DNA of 64,000 bases from Agriotes lineatus. Taxonomy: Eukaryota; Arthropoda; Insecta; Coleoptera; Elateridae. Below, piece after piece: positions 36,638 through 47,237 of this stretch (position 1 is the first letter of the stretch; every line of letters starts with the position of its first letter). Location: the NCBI GenBank assembly GCA_940337035.1, contig CALNHX010007525.1, positions 1 to 64,000 on the forward strand, given 5' to 3'. Made by a program: the position numbers and the translations under genes. The notes under the pieces are model-generated. The model saw nothing but the letters and a program-made list of their open reading frames with translations. It was not told the DNA's origin and did not search any database.

Positions 36638-37732
36638 ATGTCGACGGGTACACACGTGTGTTCCCGCTGCAGCGACAATTTTATCGTAAACAAAAAGTAT
36701 GTGACGTGTAAATTTTGCCAAAATAAGTATCATTATCATTGTGTTAATGTTAAGGATCAGTTTCAAAAAGTTATTAGTGACTGTAAAAATTTGTTTTGGA
36801 TGTGCGATGTGTGTTTAATATGAGTGCCTGAAAAAATTATGATTAGTGAACACCTAGCAAGAGTTGAAAGGCAGACAGAGGAATGTAAAGTGCATACGGA
36901 GAACCTAGTCCAGCATTTAGAACGTATGGACTCAACACGGCATAATCAGCTATGGTCAGACGTCGTAAAACAAAAAAATCCACCGTTAATAATTAGATCA
37001 AAAAATGCAAATCAAGATAGCAAAGCAACCAAAAATGCTATCACGCAGAAAATAAATCCAACTGCTTTATCAGTGGAAATAAAAAGACTAAAATCTGTGG
37101 GCCACGGTTCTGTTATTATTCAGTGTGAAGATAAGAAATCCTTAGAAAAACTGCAGAATAAAGCAAAGGCCGAGTTATCAGACAACTATGTTGTTGACAT
37201 TCCAAATTTAATTCGTCCAAAATTACTGATTGTTGGTATACATGAAAAATATTTGAATGATGAAAAGGAGTTTTTGCAGAGCATAAAAAGTCAAAACTGT
37301 TTAAATGGATTGGATTCCGATAATATAGAGTTTATTGAAAAATATATCCCGTACAATAAGAAGTTGTATAATGTAATCTTAGAAGTGTCGCCGGACATTT
37401 TTAAATGTTTGGTAAATAGCAAGAGAGTATTCTTGGAGTGGGACAGCTTTCTAGTTTTTGAATATACCGCAGTATTGCGATGTTTTAAGTGCTGGAAGTA
37501 TGGTCACAAAGCGCAACACTGTAAGGCGGAACAAATTGTATGCCCCTTATGTAATCAAAATCATAAAAGTACAGATTGCCAGTCACATTCATTCGAATGT
37601 ACAAATTGTAAATATGCTTCTCAAGTCTTAAAAATACCAAATATTGTGTTTAACCATACTGTATTTGATAGAAACTGTGTTTGTTATATGAGAGCCCAAG
37701 AAAAACAACAAAATAGAACACAGTACGCATAG
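36638..37732 (+). pseudogene. LINE ORF1: PHD finger plus CCHC knuckles, one in-frame stop
   Basis: An RNA-binding, gag-like ORF1 of about 364 codons broken by a TGA at 36821-36823; the frame continues unchanged after it. N-terminus: CSRC, then CKFC-QNKY-H-YH-C, then CDVC, a complete C4HC3 PHD pattern (residues ~8-60). The middle has a coiled, lysine-rich part and a fold seen in insect retroelement gags (SVGHGSVIIQCEDKKS, then RPKLLIVGIHEKYL). C-terminus: a zinc knuckle CFKCWKYGHKAQHC (CX2CX4HX4C), a second CPLCNQNHKSTDC and a third Cys-rich part. ORF2 follows in the same frame after TAG at 37730-37732. Confidence 0.82.
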
Positions 37733-37769
37733 CAACTAAAAGGGTCATACGCATCTGGAGTTCCTAAGG

Positions 37770-38680
37770 CTGTAGATATCCTTCACATCAATATACAGGG
37801 AATAACAACAAATATATTGCAGTTGGCTGATTTCTTAAGTAAAACAAGTCCGTGCATCATGTGTGTCACGGAGACTCATGTGACATCAGATACTGAAAAT
37901 ACAGAATTTGATGTTTCTGATTATCAAACTGTGGTGTGTTACTCTGACAGCCGACATACGGGAGGAGCTATAATTTATCTTAAAAATTACTTTAGATATG
38001 AAGTATTATATAATGAGTCAGTAACTAATACCTATTGGATCTTAGTCCTTAAAATTCATATTAATCTAAATACAGTTATAGTTGGTACATGCTACAGATC
38101 TCCTAATTCTAGAGCCAATGATTTTTTAGAAGTGCTACAAGAAAAGTTGAATGAAGACATTATTCAAGAAAATACTTCTTATATATTAGGAGATTTAAAT
38201 GTTGACTTGTTGACAGATACAAGCAAGGCAAAAAATGTAGGGAAGTTTTTGAGGCTGCTGGTTTTAGACAAATTGTAACAAAAGAAACACGGGTTACAAA
38301 CACCTCATCAACTCTTTTGGATCACATCATTACAAATGATTTTGATGCCATAGAATTGCTACGAAACTTTCCTATTATAAGTGATCATCAGATTGTGGGT
38401 ACTCAACTTTGGATAAATAATACTGATTTTCAAGAAAGAACACTCTTTAGACAATATCGGAACCTAAATGAAAATACGACCTCAGCTTTAATTTTAGAAC
38501 TTATAGGAAAAAACTGGAATAATACATCTCCAGACGTAAATGTGTTGTATATCGACCTGATGCATAATATACAAAGTGCTCTTGATACCATTGCACCGGT
38601 GAAACAGTGTCAGATGAAAAGATACACATGAACCTCGGAAGAAGTGCGTAAAGCTCAAAAAGAAAGAGACCTTGCATATA
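37770..38680 (+). pseudogene. LINE ORF2 endonuclease, broken, ends at Tc1 insertion
   Basis: From about 37770: DILHINIQGITTNILQLADF, CVTETHVTSD (catalytic Glu), HTGGAIIYLKN, GTCYRSPNSRANDF, YILGDLNVDLLTD (GD-N catalytic box), then a frameshift near 38250. It resumes STLLDHIITNDF, IISDHQIVGTQLW (SDH box) and a TGA at 38629-38631 where the family has the PW of a PW-T-EV motif. TSEEVRKAQKERDLAY then runs into the Tc1 insertion at 38681. Across it the frame resumes RRFCITKQEEDW at 40227. Confidence 0.82.
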
Positions 38681-40224
38681 CACACATCAAAAAAGTCTAA
38701 GGAACACATGGTTTTTTAATTAAAAAGACTAAGTAATGACTAGTGCTTAGCTATATTTCAATTATATACAACAACACATACAGAACATTTTTATTACACT
38801 AAAAATTACTTGAAGACAAAATTAACGAAATGAAACAGTATTAACTTAATTTGTAATTTTTAATTTTTGCGTAATTTCTAATTCTGCACATGAAATTAAC
38901 ATTCAAACGCCATTTAGTAACTAGTGTTACCTCCTCTTGCATTTAAAACTGCTCGACATCTTCGTGGCATTGACAGAATCAGATTGTCAATTTCTTCTTG
39001 CGGTATGGCATTCCAATGACGCTGAAGGCATCTAAAAAGATCTAAATTGTTCGGCACATTCTCCATATCAACAAGAACTCTTCTTTTGAGCATGTCCCAA
39101 ACATGCTCAATGGGATTTAGGTCTGGCGACTGCGCAGCCCATGGTAAAATGGATACATTGTGCGTTTCCAGCCACTGAGAAACGGTAGCAGCGACATGAC
39201 ATCTTGCATTATCATGCATCAGACAAAAATCTGGATGAAGTTCTTCAGCTATAGGAAGAACAACAGGCTGCAGAATGTTATCCCGATATTTATCTGCCGT
39301 TAATGATCCGTTAATTAAAACGAGCTCTGTTCTTCTGCCAGTCATTACTCCTCCCCATACCATGATCGTCCCGCCTTGGAATTTTTTTACTTGCTGAACA
39401 TTACGTAGCCGTTGTTCATTGCCAGATCGTCTCGAAACACGAGTTCTTCTTGTGTCGGGACAGAGCCCAAACCGCGACTCGTCGGTAAAGAGAACTGTGT
39501 CCCATTGTTGCTGATTCCAATTTTCATGCTCTGCACACCACACATTTCGAGCTTCTCGATTACCGCGAGTAATTGCTGGGCATCTTAAAGGGCGACGAGA
39601 ACGAAGATTGGCTTCATGTAATCTGTTCCTGACAGTTTGACTGGAAACAGTTACATCATGTGTATTTTGTAGAGCACTAACCAGAGCAGTTGCATTTATT
39701 GAAGGTTCCCGTAATGCCCTTAGCCTTATAAATCTATCCTGAATCGGCGTTGTAATTCGCGGTTTTCCTGGGTGCTGTTCCTGTGGATGTCCAGATTCTT
39801 GATAACGTCGCCATAATCGATGAATTACTCCTCTTGATGTTCCCAAAATTCTTGCAGCATCAGCCTGACTTCGACCACCTTCAATAATACCAATTGCCCG
39901 AAACATCTCATCCTGGCTTAAATGACGGCGTTGTTGATCACGCTGCATCACTATTACACACAACCGATAGCAATTGTTGCAAAATAAAAATGAAACTGCA
40001 GAAAAACATTAACTTTTCGAAGCAGCACTATAGCCTGTATAACTTCACAGCATAAATGTAAACAAACAAGATAAACAAAATAGCATCGAAACATAGCTTA
40101 CCGTTGTTACCTAAGGCCACTATGTTAATATGTTCAAATCTTATTTCAGTTTTATTCTAGAAACAGTAAAACTACAAATATATATGATTAAATCTTGTGT
40201 TCCTTAGACTTTTTTGATGTGTGT
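38681..40224 (-). mobile_element. Intact Tc1-like transposon
   Basis: 1544 bp with perfect 28-bp terminal inverted repeats (38681-38708 and 40197-40224; outer end CACACATCAAAAAAGTC) and TA on both sides (38679-38680 and 40225-40226). It holds one uninterrupted transposase gene on the minus strand. Taking it out with one TA gives codons for DLAY-RRFC in the host LINE, so the boundaries are exact. The identical ends and open gene imply recent insertion. Confidence 0.95.
38914..39963 (-). CDS. Tc1-like transposase, DD34E, apparently complete
   Basis: 349 codons, the usual length for the family. It cuts and pastes the transposon at TA sites. The N-terminal helix-turn-helix pair spans residues ~14-125, with RSQADAARILGTSRGVIHRL for the first and a GKPRITTP linker. 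The catalytic core has D161 in LFTDESRFG, D251 in MHDNARCH, and E286 in NPIEHVWD. There are 34 residues between the second Asp and the Glu, so DD34E. The VWGGVMTGRR and SPDLNPIEH boxes are also intact. No stop or frameshift. Met1 or Met6 could be the start. The C-terminus (MPRRCRAVLNARGG) is complete. Transcription would oppose the host LINE. Confidence 0.95.
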   Translation of the reverse strand: MCVIVMQRDQQRRHLSQDEMFRAIGIIEGGRSQADAARILGTSRGVIHRLWRRYQESGHPQEQHPGKPRITTPIQDRFIRLRALREPSINATALVSALQNTHDVTVSSQTVRNRLHEANLRSRRPLRCPAITRGNREARNVWCAEHENWNQQQWDTVLFTDESRFGLCPDTRRTRVSRRSGNEQRLRNVQQVKKFQGGTIMVWGGVMTGRRTELVLINGSLTADKYRDNILQPVVLPIAEELHPDFCLMHDNARCHVAATVSQWLETHNVSILPWAAQSPDLNPIEHVWDMLKRRVLVDMENVPNNLDLFRCLQRHWNAIPQEEIDNLILSMPRRCRAVLNARGGNTSY

Positions 40225-42111
40225 AGAAGATTCTGTATAACTAAGCAAGAGGAAGATTGGGCAGACTATAAGCAAAAAAGAAATACAGTCACTTCAAAGC
40301 TACGCTCCGAAAGAAAAGCGTACTTTGAGTCTAAGATTGATGGTTGCAAAGGAAATGGGAAAAAAATGTGGAAGACTCTAAAGGACTTATTGGGACGCAG
40401 AGGAAAAATCACCGATTTCTCGGGGGTTAATTTTGGATCATACAATGGGGAGATTGAGGATAATTTTAATGACTTTTATTTGGATAGTTTAAAAGAAGTG
40501 ATTGATAGTATTGAGAAGGTAAACTGGGATGGTGCTAATCTCCGGGAACTCGGTGAAAATAAAAAAAATAAACAAACAAGTTTTCTGAAATTTAAGACCA
40601 TCAATATATCAGAACTAAAAAAAGTTGTGTTTAATTTTAAAAACAAATGCACTAGCGACAATAATTTAAGTATAAAATTGTTGAAGGATATCTTTTGCGT
40701 GATCGGATATCCCTTATTGCATTTAATAACAGTGTCGTTAGAGTCGGGTACATTTCCTAGGGACTTAAAAACCAGTGTTGTAGTACCAATACCAAAAGTG
40801 ACAAAGCCGGGTACTCCCGGGGAATTCAAACCAATAAATTTATTACCGACTATAGACAAAATTTTAGAAACGATAGTGTGCTCCCAAATAAGGTCCTACT
40901 TTGAAGAAAATAATTTACTTTTTGAAGGTCAATCGGGATTTAGGAGCAGTCACTCATGTGAGTCTGCTATTCAGCACGTGACTGCAGCTTGGAGAGAAGA
41001 CATTAATAAGGGCAATGTTGTCTTAAGCGTATTTGTAGACTTAAAACGCGCATTTGAAACTATTGACAGAGACATTTTAATAAACAAATTAAAGTTTTAT
41101 GATGTCGGTGCTGGGGTTCTGGAATGGATTGAAAATTATCTTAAAGACAGATATCAAAGTGTAAAAATAGAAGATAGACTATCAGCAAAGAAACTTAACA
41201 AATGGGGAGTTCCGCAGGGCAGTGTATTGGGACCTCTATTATTCATAATATACATCAATGATATTCATAAAATCCTAAAAAACAGTTTCATTAGTCTCTT
41301 TGCTGATGATACTCTTATTTCTGTGTCTGCGACTGACTTTGAGGAAATTACTGCAAGGTTAAATCATGAACTGTCAATACTATATAAGTGGCTGTGTGTA
41401 AATAAGTTAAAGTTGAATGCTCAAAAAACTAAATGTATGATTTTAGGAAGTACGATAAATTGTAAAAAATTTAGTGATAGGAATTTAGCAACTTATTTGG
41501 ACAAAGTAATTATTGAATATGTACAAGAAATCAAATATTTAGGAATCTTTCTAGACCCACAGCTAGATTTTTGCAATCACGTTCAATATCTATCTAAGAA
41601 ATTAGGAAAAAAAATTGGGTTTTTTAAAAGAATATCAGTACATCTATCTGCCTGGACTAAAAAAATTATTTATAAGACAATCATTTTTCCCCATTTTGGG
41701 TATTGCATGTCTCTTTTGATTTCATGTAATAAAAATGTTATAAATAAGCTTCAAGTGCAACAAAATAAAGTTATGCGAATACTGTTAAGCTGTGACAGAT
41801 ATACACCTATTAATTATATGTTAACAACACTAGGTTGGCTCTCAGTTAGGCAGAGTATAGATAAGGCAAATTTAGTTTTAATTTATAAAATTGAACACAA
41901 CTTATTGCCTAAAAATTTAAATTTATACTTAAAAAAAAGGTCAGAAATTCACTCACATAATATAAGATCAAAAAAAAATTACACTGTAACCAAACTTCAA
42001 AAATCATTATTTTATGAGGGTCTTTTTAACGCTCTGCCTGCAAACATTAAAGCGTCTTTAACATTAAACGAATTTACTCGATTAGTAGATAGTTATATTT
42101 TGAATCAGTGA
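40225..42111 (+). CDS. LINE ORF2 reverse transcriptase domain, intact frame
   Basis: From the right edge of the Tc1 insertion the frame stays open to TGA at 42109-42111, about 628 codons. RRFCITKQEEDWADYKQKRN is the linker. RT blocks: SVVVPIPKVTKPGTPGEFKP, SGFRSSHSCESAI, FVDLKRAFETIDRDIL (first catalytic Asp), WGVPQGSVLGPLLFIIYIND, the FADDTLIS catalytic box at 41299-41322, NKLKLNAQKTKCMIL and IKYLGIFLDPQLDF. The C-terminal part (QVQQNKVMRILLSCDRYTPI, then LFNALPANIK) is CR1/Jockey-like. The domain looks undamaged, but ORF2 as a whole is split by Tc1 and broken upstream, so this copy is non-functional. The gene begins upstream at about 37770. Confidence 0.85.
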   Translation, partial: RRFCITKQEEDWADYKQKRNTVTSKLRSERKAYFESKIDGCKGNGKKMWKTLKDLLGRRGKITDFSGVNFGSYNGEIEDNFNDFYLDSLKEVIDSIEKVNWDGANLRELGENKKNKQTSFLKFKTINISELKKVVFNFKNKCTSDNNLSIKLLKDIFCVIGYPLLHLITVSLESGTFPRDLKTSVVVPIPKVTKPGTPGEFKPINLLPTIDKILETIVCSQIRSYFEENNLLFEGQSGFRSSHSCESAIQHVTAAWREDINKGNVVLSVFVDLKRAFETIDRDILINKLKFYDVGAGVLEWIENYLKDRYQSVKIEDRLSAKKLNKWGVPQGSVLGPLLFIIYINDIHKILKNSFISLFADDTLISVSATDFEEITARLNHELSILYKWLCVNKLKLNAQKTKCMILGSTINCKKFSDRNLATYLDKVIIEYVQEIKYLGIFLDPQLDFCNHVQYLSKKLGKKIGFFKRISVHLSAWTKKIIYKTIIFPHFGYCMSLLISCNKNVINKLQVQQNKVMRILLSCDRYTPINYMLTTLGWLSVRQSIDKANLVLIYKIEHNLLPKNLNLYLKKRSEIHSHNIRSKKNYTVTKLQKSLFYEGLFNALPANIKASLTLNEFTRLVDSYILNQ

Positions 42112-42210
42112 GTTAGGTATATTATATTTTTGTCTACTTAGTAAGTTACATACTGTAAATTTAATTTTGTAATTAAAATTGTAGAATTTAGTAGCCAAGT
42201 GCTAAATAAA

Positions 42211-42234
42211 AATTTCTTTCTTTCTTTCTTTCTT
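42211..42234 (+). repeat. (TTTC)n LINE 3' tail
   Basis: Five to six TTTC units end the younger LINE exactly where the older RTE-like frame resumes (TTGGACGATAGAAG). Confidence 0.85.
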
Positions 42235-42954
42235 ATTTGGACGATAGAAGAAATGCCGGAAGAATGGAGAATCGGAGTAATGAAACCTATACCAAAAAAG
42301 GAGACAAAACATAGAATCCAGCAGGGATACAAAGCACTATGCAAATAAAAACTTACTGAAGAATAAGAGGTTAAGCAGAAGGACAAGAATACAAGTATAC
42401 AAAACAATGATACGACCTGTTGTAATGTATGCAGCAGAAACAGTAAGTTTAACAAAGAAAGAAGAGGAACAATTAAAAATCTTTGAACGGAGGATCATTA
42501 GAACAATCATAGGACCAAAAAAGGAACGGGAAGATGAAATAAGGCTCCTAGTGAATCACGAGATAGATCAAATATTGAACGGTGAAAACATCGTAAGAGT
42601 ACACAAGGCACAAAGAATTAGATGGTATGGACACTTATGCAGAAACGAAGAAACATATCCACAGAGAATAATCACGGAATGGACACCACTACACACACGA
42701 CCGAAAGGAAGACCTATATCAAGATGGAAGGAACAAGTAGAAGCAGACATCAGAAAAATGAAAATAATGAATTGCAGAGAAATATTGCAAAAGAAGAAAA
42801 AATGGAGGAAAATCGTACTAAAAGCGAAAACACACCCAGACGTATAAAGCCAAGAGAAAGTAAAAGACAACGTGGAGTAATCCCCCACAACAAAAAGATT
42901 CAAGAGTTCGCAAGAACAGCTTAAATTTCTTCGGAAATGTACAGCTTGATATTA
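42234..42954 (+). pseudogene. RTE-like LINE, RT fragment and C-terminal domain
   Basis: This resumes the element interrupted at 36625: WTIEEMPEEWRIGVMKPIPK, then a jump near 42335 that skips the whole RT palm. It continues RIQVYKTMIRPVVMYAAETV and the long 147-codon frame 42407-42847, with EEEQLKIFERRIIRTIIGPK, HKAQRIRWYGHLCRNE and RPKGRPISRWKEQVEADIRK. This is the characteristic C-terminal domain of insect RTE-like ORFs. The catalytic YADD is absent, so the loss preceded or accompanied insertion. The 3' end is at the target duplication (42955). Confidence 0.85.
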
Positions 42955-43151
42955 TTAAGATACCTCAAGAAATAATTCTATTTCTGCAGCCGTCTTAAAA
43001 GTAATCACTTTTAATACCAAAAGTTGTCATTGAAATTGACGTTTACCTTACAAAAAGTATATGTTGTTAGGCAACACATAGTTCCCAGGATTAAAAGTAC
43101 TTCTACCTGAAAACGTCAAGAAAATCAAACTTTCAATACTATTTTGAATGT

Positions 43152-43236
43152 AGAAAGTTAACCATTACAGGACCAGTACAGTAATATCTTTACCTGACTG
43201 CTAGTGCTGTACTAGTCGTATAACGGTTAACTTTCT
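43152..43236. repeat. Short palindrome, 30-bp arms
   Basis: AGAAAGTTAACCATTACAGG at 43152 starts the left arm (43152-43181) and the right arm 43207-43236 is its inverse with four differences in 30. The spacer is 25 bp. It may be a tiny foldback element. The rest of 42970-43590 shows nothing. Confidence 0.6.
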
Positions 43237-43592
43237 AGAAACCTAATGCTGTTTGACAGACCTGATCACTAGTTTTTAAAACGATTGTCAAAATTACGTT
43301 TTTAAAATCTCAAGGTTATGAATCAATTTTATGCTTTAGATTGACTTTATTCGAAATAGTCAACTGCAGGATTACACGTCCATAATGGTAGTTTCTTCCG
43401 AGTTATGCCGTGGTCGTCGATTTGAACTTGACCTGTCTTTGCTCATGGTTTATGTATTGTTTGGTTTAAAAGTGGTTCAGTTTGACTCGCAATTTTTGCG
43501 ATCGCTCGACTACGCCGCGCTTTGACTAGCAAATGCAAACATAATTGCTTGTCAAACCAAGTACCGTGTATAATCCTAATAAAACAATATAC

Positions 43593-44227
43593 TGTTATGG
43601 TATGATGCTTACAGCAATTCTGGTTGGATTGCCAATGTACAAAGACTAAAGAAAGATTCAAATAGGCCCAGAATTGGTATTGTATTTATTGCAACAATAT
43701 AAGTCACTAGTAAACATTGATAATTACATAAGACATGATTAGCAATAATTGTAATTTAATTAACAGAGGTTAGTAATTGAATAACACAGTATCGTCAGGG
43801 TTGAGTTCAGCATGTATTCAATATTTGTGCTCGGTATGGCAAATGTAGTTAATTTGTGATGACTAACAGTGCAGCGTTTTGTATTCATATCATAATGCCA
43901 ACAATCGATAACGCAGCTAAAGGGTTATTAAATAGTGTAAGAAGGCACAAGGATGCAAAGAGTATTTGAAAGACGACCTGAGAATTAAAGAAGACTACAA
44001 GAAAGTGCTAATAGCTTGTGAATCAGTGTTTATTTAACTAAAAGTGAAAAAATGCAAACGAAGTGCGGGTAGAGTGTTCTTCAATGACACAAAGAAAATA
44101 TTTAGAAGTTAAGGATCAAATATTGTAAAAACTTACTAAAATAATTGTATAATAGGTTGCTATGGTGACGTAGAGTGACAATTGTTGCTGTTTTATTGGG
44201 GAAGCCAAGCCGAAAGTTTGTGTGTAG
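43593..44227 (+). repeat. Dispersed repeat, about 635 bp, copy 1 (partner 61198-61817)
   Basis: It starts TGTTATGGTATGATGCTTAC and ends GCCGAAAGTTTGTGTGTAG; the partner copy has TGTAATGGTATGAATCTTAC and GCCGAAAGCTTGTGTGTAG. The shared blocks, in the same order and orientation, include TTTATTGCAACAATA, AAGTCACTAGTAAACATTG and TTGTTGCTGTTTTATTG. About 80 percent identical, with two large indels: near 43885 this copy lacks ~78 bp present in the partner, and it has ~85 bp near 43990-44075 that the partner lacks. Non-coding. It could be a solo LTR (starts TG) or a SINE-like or DNA element; the end is not CA and no target duplication was found. Confidence 0.8.
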
Positions 44228-44499
44228 CAGTAGCAGTATTTTTGGGGAGACTGATGTCTAGCAAGTAGGCCTTTATATGCCCTTTTTGCCAACCCCATGA
44301 ACAAGGTCTATGCATGCAGAGTACCAGGTACCTTAGTCCTACTTACAATTTGGCCGAGACTAAGGGGTTCCTACCTTAGCAAAGGATCTTTTACATGCTA
44401 CGCATCGTAGTAACATGGAACCCACGGCTTTACATCACTTCCGAATGATGGCATGCTGTAGAGGTTTTCATTCGCATTTTTTTTATTTTTAAAAGCTCA

Positions 44500-45545
44500 C
44501 CGGGAACAGTTGTGTGTAGTTTGGTTCAATGGTTTTAATTTATTTCTTTGATAAACGTATATTATTTGTGGCAGTTGTTGATGTCAGCTGTAATTTGATC
44601 TATCCCAGGCCTTTCCATTTTTCAGTTTTTAAATAGCTTTACGTAGTTGCTCTCTAGTTGGGCAGTCTGTATCTATTGGCAGCTCCTGTCTTGATTTTAT
44701 TTGGGTTAATTGCACCGTGTCCCTTTCAACATTCGTGACTTCTTCACAGTGTTGCTTCCATCTTTGCAACTGCTGCTTCGTTGAAGACAATAGTTGTCGA
44801 TTCTTACTTTTTACTGGTCTGTCGTCTGGTTACTTACTTTTCTCTGCTATTTTATCTATTATTTTATATAACTCCTTTCTATCGCCTTTATTTGCTGCTT
44901 TTTCTGCGTTCTTTGCTACTTTCTCTATGTATCTAGTTTTATCTTCTTTAAAGCTTCTTTTCACTTCTTTACTTGCTCTTTTATATTGTTGTTGTATTTA
45001 TTTCTCTTTTCCTCATCGCCATTCTGTTCATTGTCTTGTTTTTTCCCACTGTAGCGTCTAATACTTTTTTAATATCTTCTTTACAATTTTGTCATATATT
45101 TTCTATTGAATCGTCGTAATTAATTGTTTTAGTTTCCTTTCTCAATTGTGTTATGGATTTTTGCTTAATTTCTTCATTTTGTTTCGCTTGTTCGATATTG
45201 ACTTGCATGTCTTTAATTTTTAACTTTTTTTGCTTCTTAAATTTTAGGCATATTTTTGCTAAGATTGGATGATGATCCGTATCAACATCAGCCCCTCGTT
45301 TATTTGTTACATCTAATAGCGTTCTTTTCCATCTCGACCTTACTCTATTCAATCGTATCGTTATGATTCGCTCTGATACGGGTTTGCAGTCTATCATCAT
45401 ATATCTAAAATCTCTTTTTAATATTACTTCCACTCCATATGCATGTATTGCAGTGGCGTAAAGGCTTCCCGTTGCCTGCACCTGTTTGTAGTGGGTTCCA
45501 TGTTTATTATAGGATAAAATAAATAAATTATAAATTCGCCTTTGC
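44500..45545 (-). pseudogene. RTE-like LINE, endonuclease and linker, 3'-truncated
   Basis: The minus-strand frame 45550-45092 reads MIDCKPVSERIITIRLN, where the endonuclease has the P-SDRI-T-RL block. It then jumps by an internal deletion to RWKRTLLDVTNKRGADVDTDHHPILAKICLKF, matching the R-LL-DVR-KRGAD--SDHHLL box (SDH read as TDH). A charged linker follows, and below 44800 in another frame come EEVTNVERDTVQ and PIDTDCPTREQLRKAI, then LKNGKAWD, which corresponds to LKNGKAPGID at the RT start. RT itself is missing. Several frameshifts. Confidence 0.78.
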
Positions 45546-45549
45546 CACA

Positions 45550-46690
45550 ACGTTGGCTGTCAATATTTTAGGATAATCAAAATGTAATGTATTTATTACT
45601 TTTAATAAAATGGTTAATTGCCCCTTTCTATATTTTATCGAATTGCAATAATTTTCTGGGCTTGCTCCGGCAAAACACAAGACTAATCTCTCAGGTTGGG
45701 TTCAAATTTGAGCTCTATTTGAAATTAATGTTTAAATATTTGACTCAGGATAGCTTCAAAACGCAATTTATTCTGCTTCGATTACTCATAACCTCACCAC
45801 TGGACTTTCACCGCAGAAGGTTGTTCGTGCATACAGCGTTTATTTTAATATTTAAAAGTGAAAAATGTGCAAGGAACCATCAGGTAAATTGTAGCAAAAC
45901 TCCCTAGCACCAACTAATTCGATTTTGTTTCAGATGTGACGTATACGCCGCTAGCGAGTCTCTTTTGTTCCACTTCTTGTGATTGCTTCAAATTCTGGGA
46001 AAACCGCATTTTCTACTGACCCCATGCATTTTACTCAAACTCGGACAAATCTGAACGCTTGGAAATACGATGACTCCCCGCCTCAAGGTGTATTCCTGAC
46101 GTCCAGTAGCTTTCCGGAGTCCAATCGCTCAAAAACATTCCAAATCCTACCTTATAACTTTGGCCGATTTTCGCCTCGGAGCTGGTTGCAGGTGACGCCG
46201 ATGGCTTTATCCGCTTAAAGTCGCTTTTCTGGCAGTAAATCCTGTTCTGGAATGCCTTTGCACCTCCTCCTGGACTGTTGGACTGGAGACCCCTGGCTTC
46301 TGCAGCTCCAATGGTCCGGTGTCGATGGTCGGAATCTCCAGGTGCTCGGTGCCGTTCCACAGCCGAAGTTAGTTTGCACAAATTTTTAAATTTTATACTT
46401 CGGAAACCTTCACAACCACTCCCACAGATTCCTGGTAGCTTGTAGAATAGATTAATATACTTTTTAAGCTTGGTAAATAATTTTTATTATATTAAAACAT
46501 TGATAGACTAGGAGCACAATTTTCCCACAACTTGTCAATTTACAGGAATTAATTTCTTTTTTTTAACAAAACAGCATGGCGTTGCTTAATAACCGTGATC
46601 TGAATTTGTTTAAAGGAACAAGTATTAGTTACAATTTTACAAAAAGGAATAACATTTGATAATATGTTTGTTGCTTAAATCTCTAACTGT
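45550..46690. other. No recognisable gene
   Basis: 46030-46375 is GC-rich relative to its surroundings and gives a 116-codon minus-strand frame (46031-46381), rich in Ser, Arg and Gly, without any family motif. It may be part of an LTR or other repeat. The remainder is AT-rich. Confidence 0.5.
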
Positions 46691-47237
46691 CTTCATTTCT
46701 TATTCATAAAAATTGTTCTTTCCCGTCACATACAACGTTTTTATTCACTGCTTAGTTTTAGAATGCACTGGCACTTGAGTTCATTTTTAAACACGTCACT
46801 ATTTTTTCTTCCGTTCAGTTGCCCTCGTTCTGTATTGCTGTTTGCAATTTTTATCTATCTTGCTTCGATTTTGATCTACCTTTCAGCTTGCTTGCTTTCA
46901 CTGGCCTGTACGTTTATTAATAACTCGACGCTCATATTCATTATGCATATAACCAACCTTTTGTATTATTTACTTTCATTTGGTCCGGCTTCAAATATGC
47001 TCAAACATATCATATTACTTATATTATTTTAGCCATCTTAAATTTTTCTTTTACTGAAACTTCAACTTCAATCCTTCTGAAATCTGCTTTGCTTATGCTT
47101 GCCTTTATCCCACTAATTATGCTTCTTGCATCTCAATAGCATTACCAATGCATTTAATAACTTCAACTTCTGTTTAGATTGCAATTAAATAAAATATTTC
47201 AACTCTGTGCTTTAATTGGCCTTGTTCAATATTTCTC
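46690..47237. repeat. Diverged repeat, second copy (partner at 1-560)
   Basis: It aligns with the start of the window, best at 47180-47228. It directly adjoins the LINE endonuclease start at 47238-47980 on the minus strand, so the repeat may be the continuation of that LINE. Confidence 0.4.

Larger units (their letters stand above)
36626..42233 (+). mobile_element. LINE with PHD-finger ORF1 and (TTTC)n tail, interrupted by Tc1
   Basis: A LINE of about 4.06 kb without the Tc1 insertion. It carries ORF1 (36638-37732), the ORF2 endonuclease (about 37770-38680), RT (40225-42111), and a short 3' UTR ending in TTTC repeats (42213-42233). The very short 5' leader suggests that it starts at or near its true 5' end. 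Only 0-2 bp of target duplication can be seen. The superfamily is CR1/Jockey by RT and ORF1 type. Confidence 0.82.
36136..42969 (+). mobile_element. RTE-like LINE with 15-bp target duplication, host of nested insertions
   Basis: TTAAGATACCTCAAG occurs exactly at 36136-36150 and 42955-42969. Between them an RTE-like LINE fragment lies in two parts, 36151-36625 and 42234-42954, about 1.2 kb in all, separated by a younger LINE. A long exact direct repeat at the edges is what target-primed reverse transcription leaves. The element is 5'-truncated (no endonuclease) and lacks the RT palm. Confidence 0.85.

Noticed and set aside
40195..40226. Start codon of the 638-codon frame at 40195
   Set aside because: The first ~10 codons are the Tc1 right inverted repeat; the true LINE frame enters from 38680 across the insertion.
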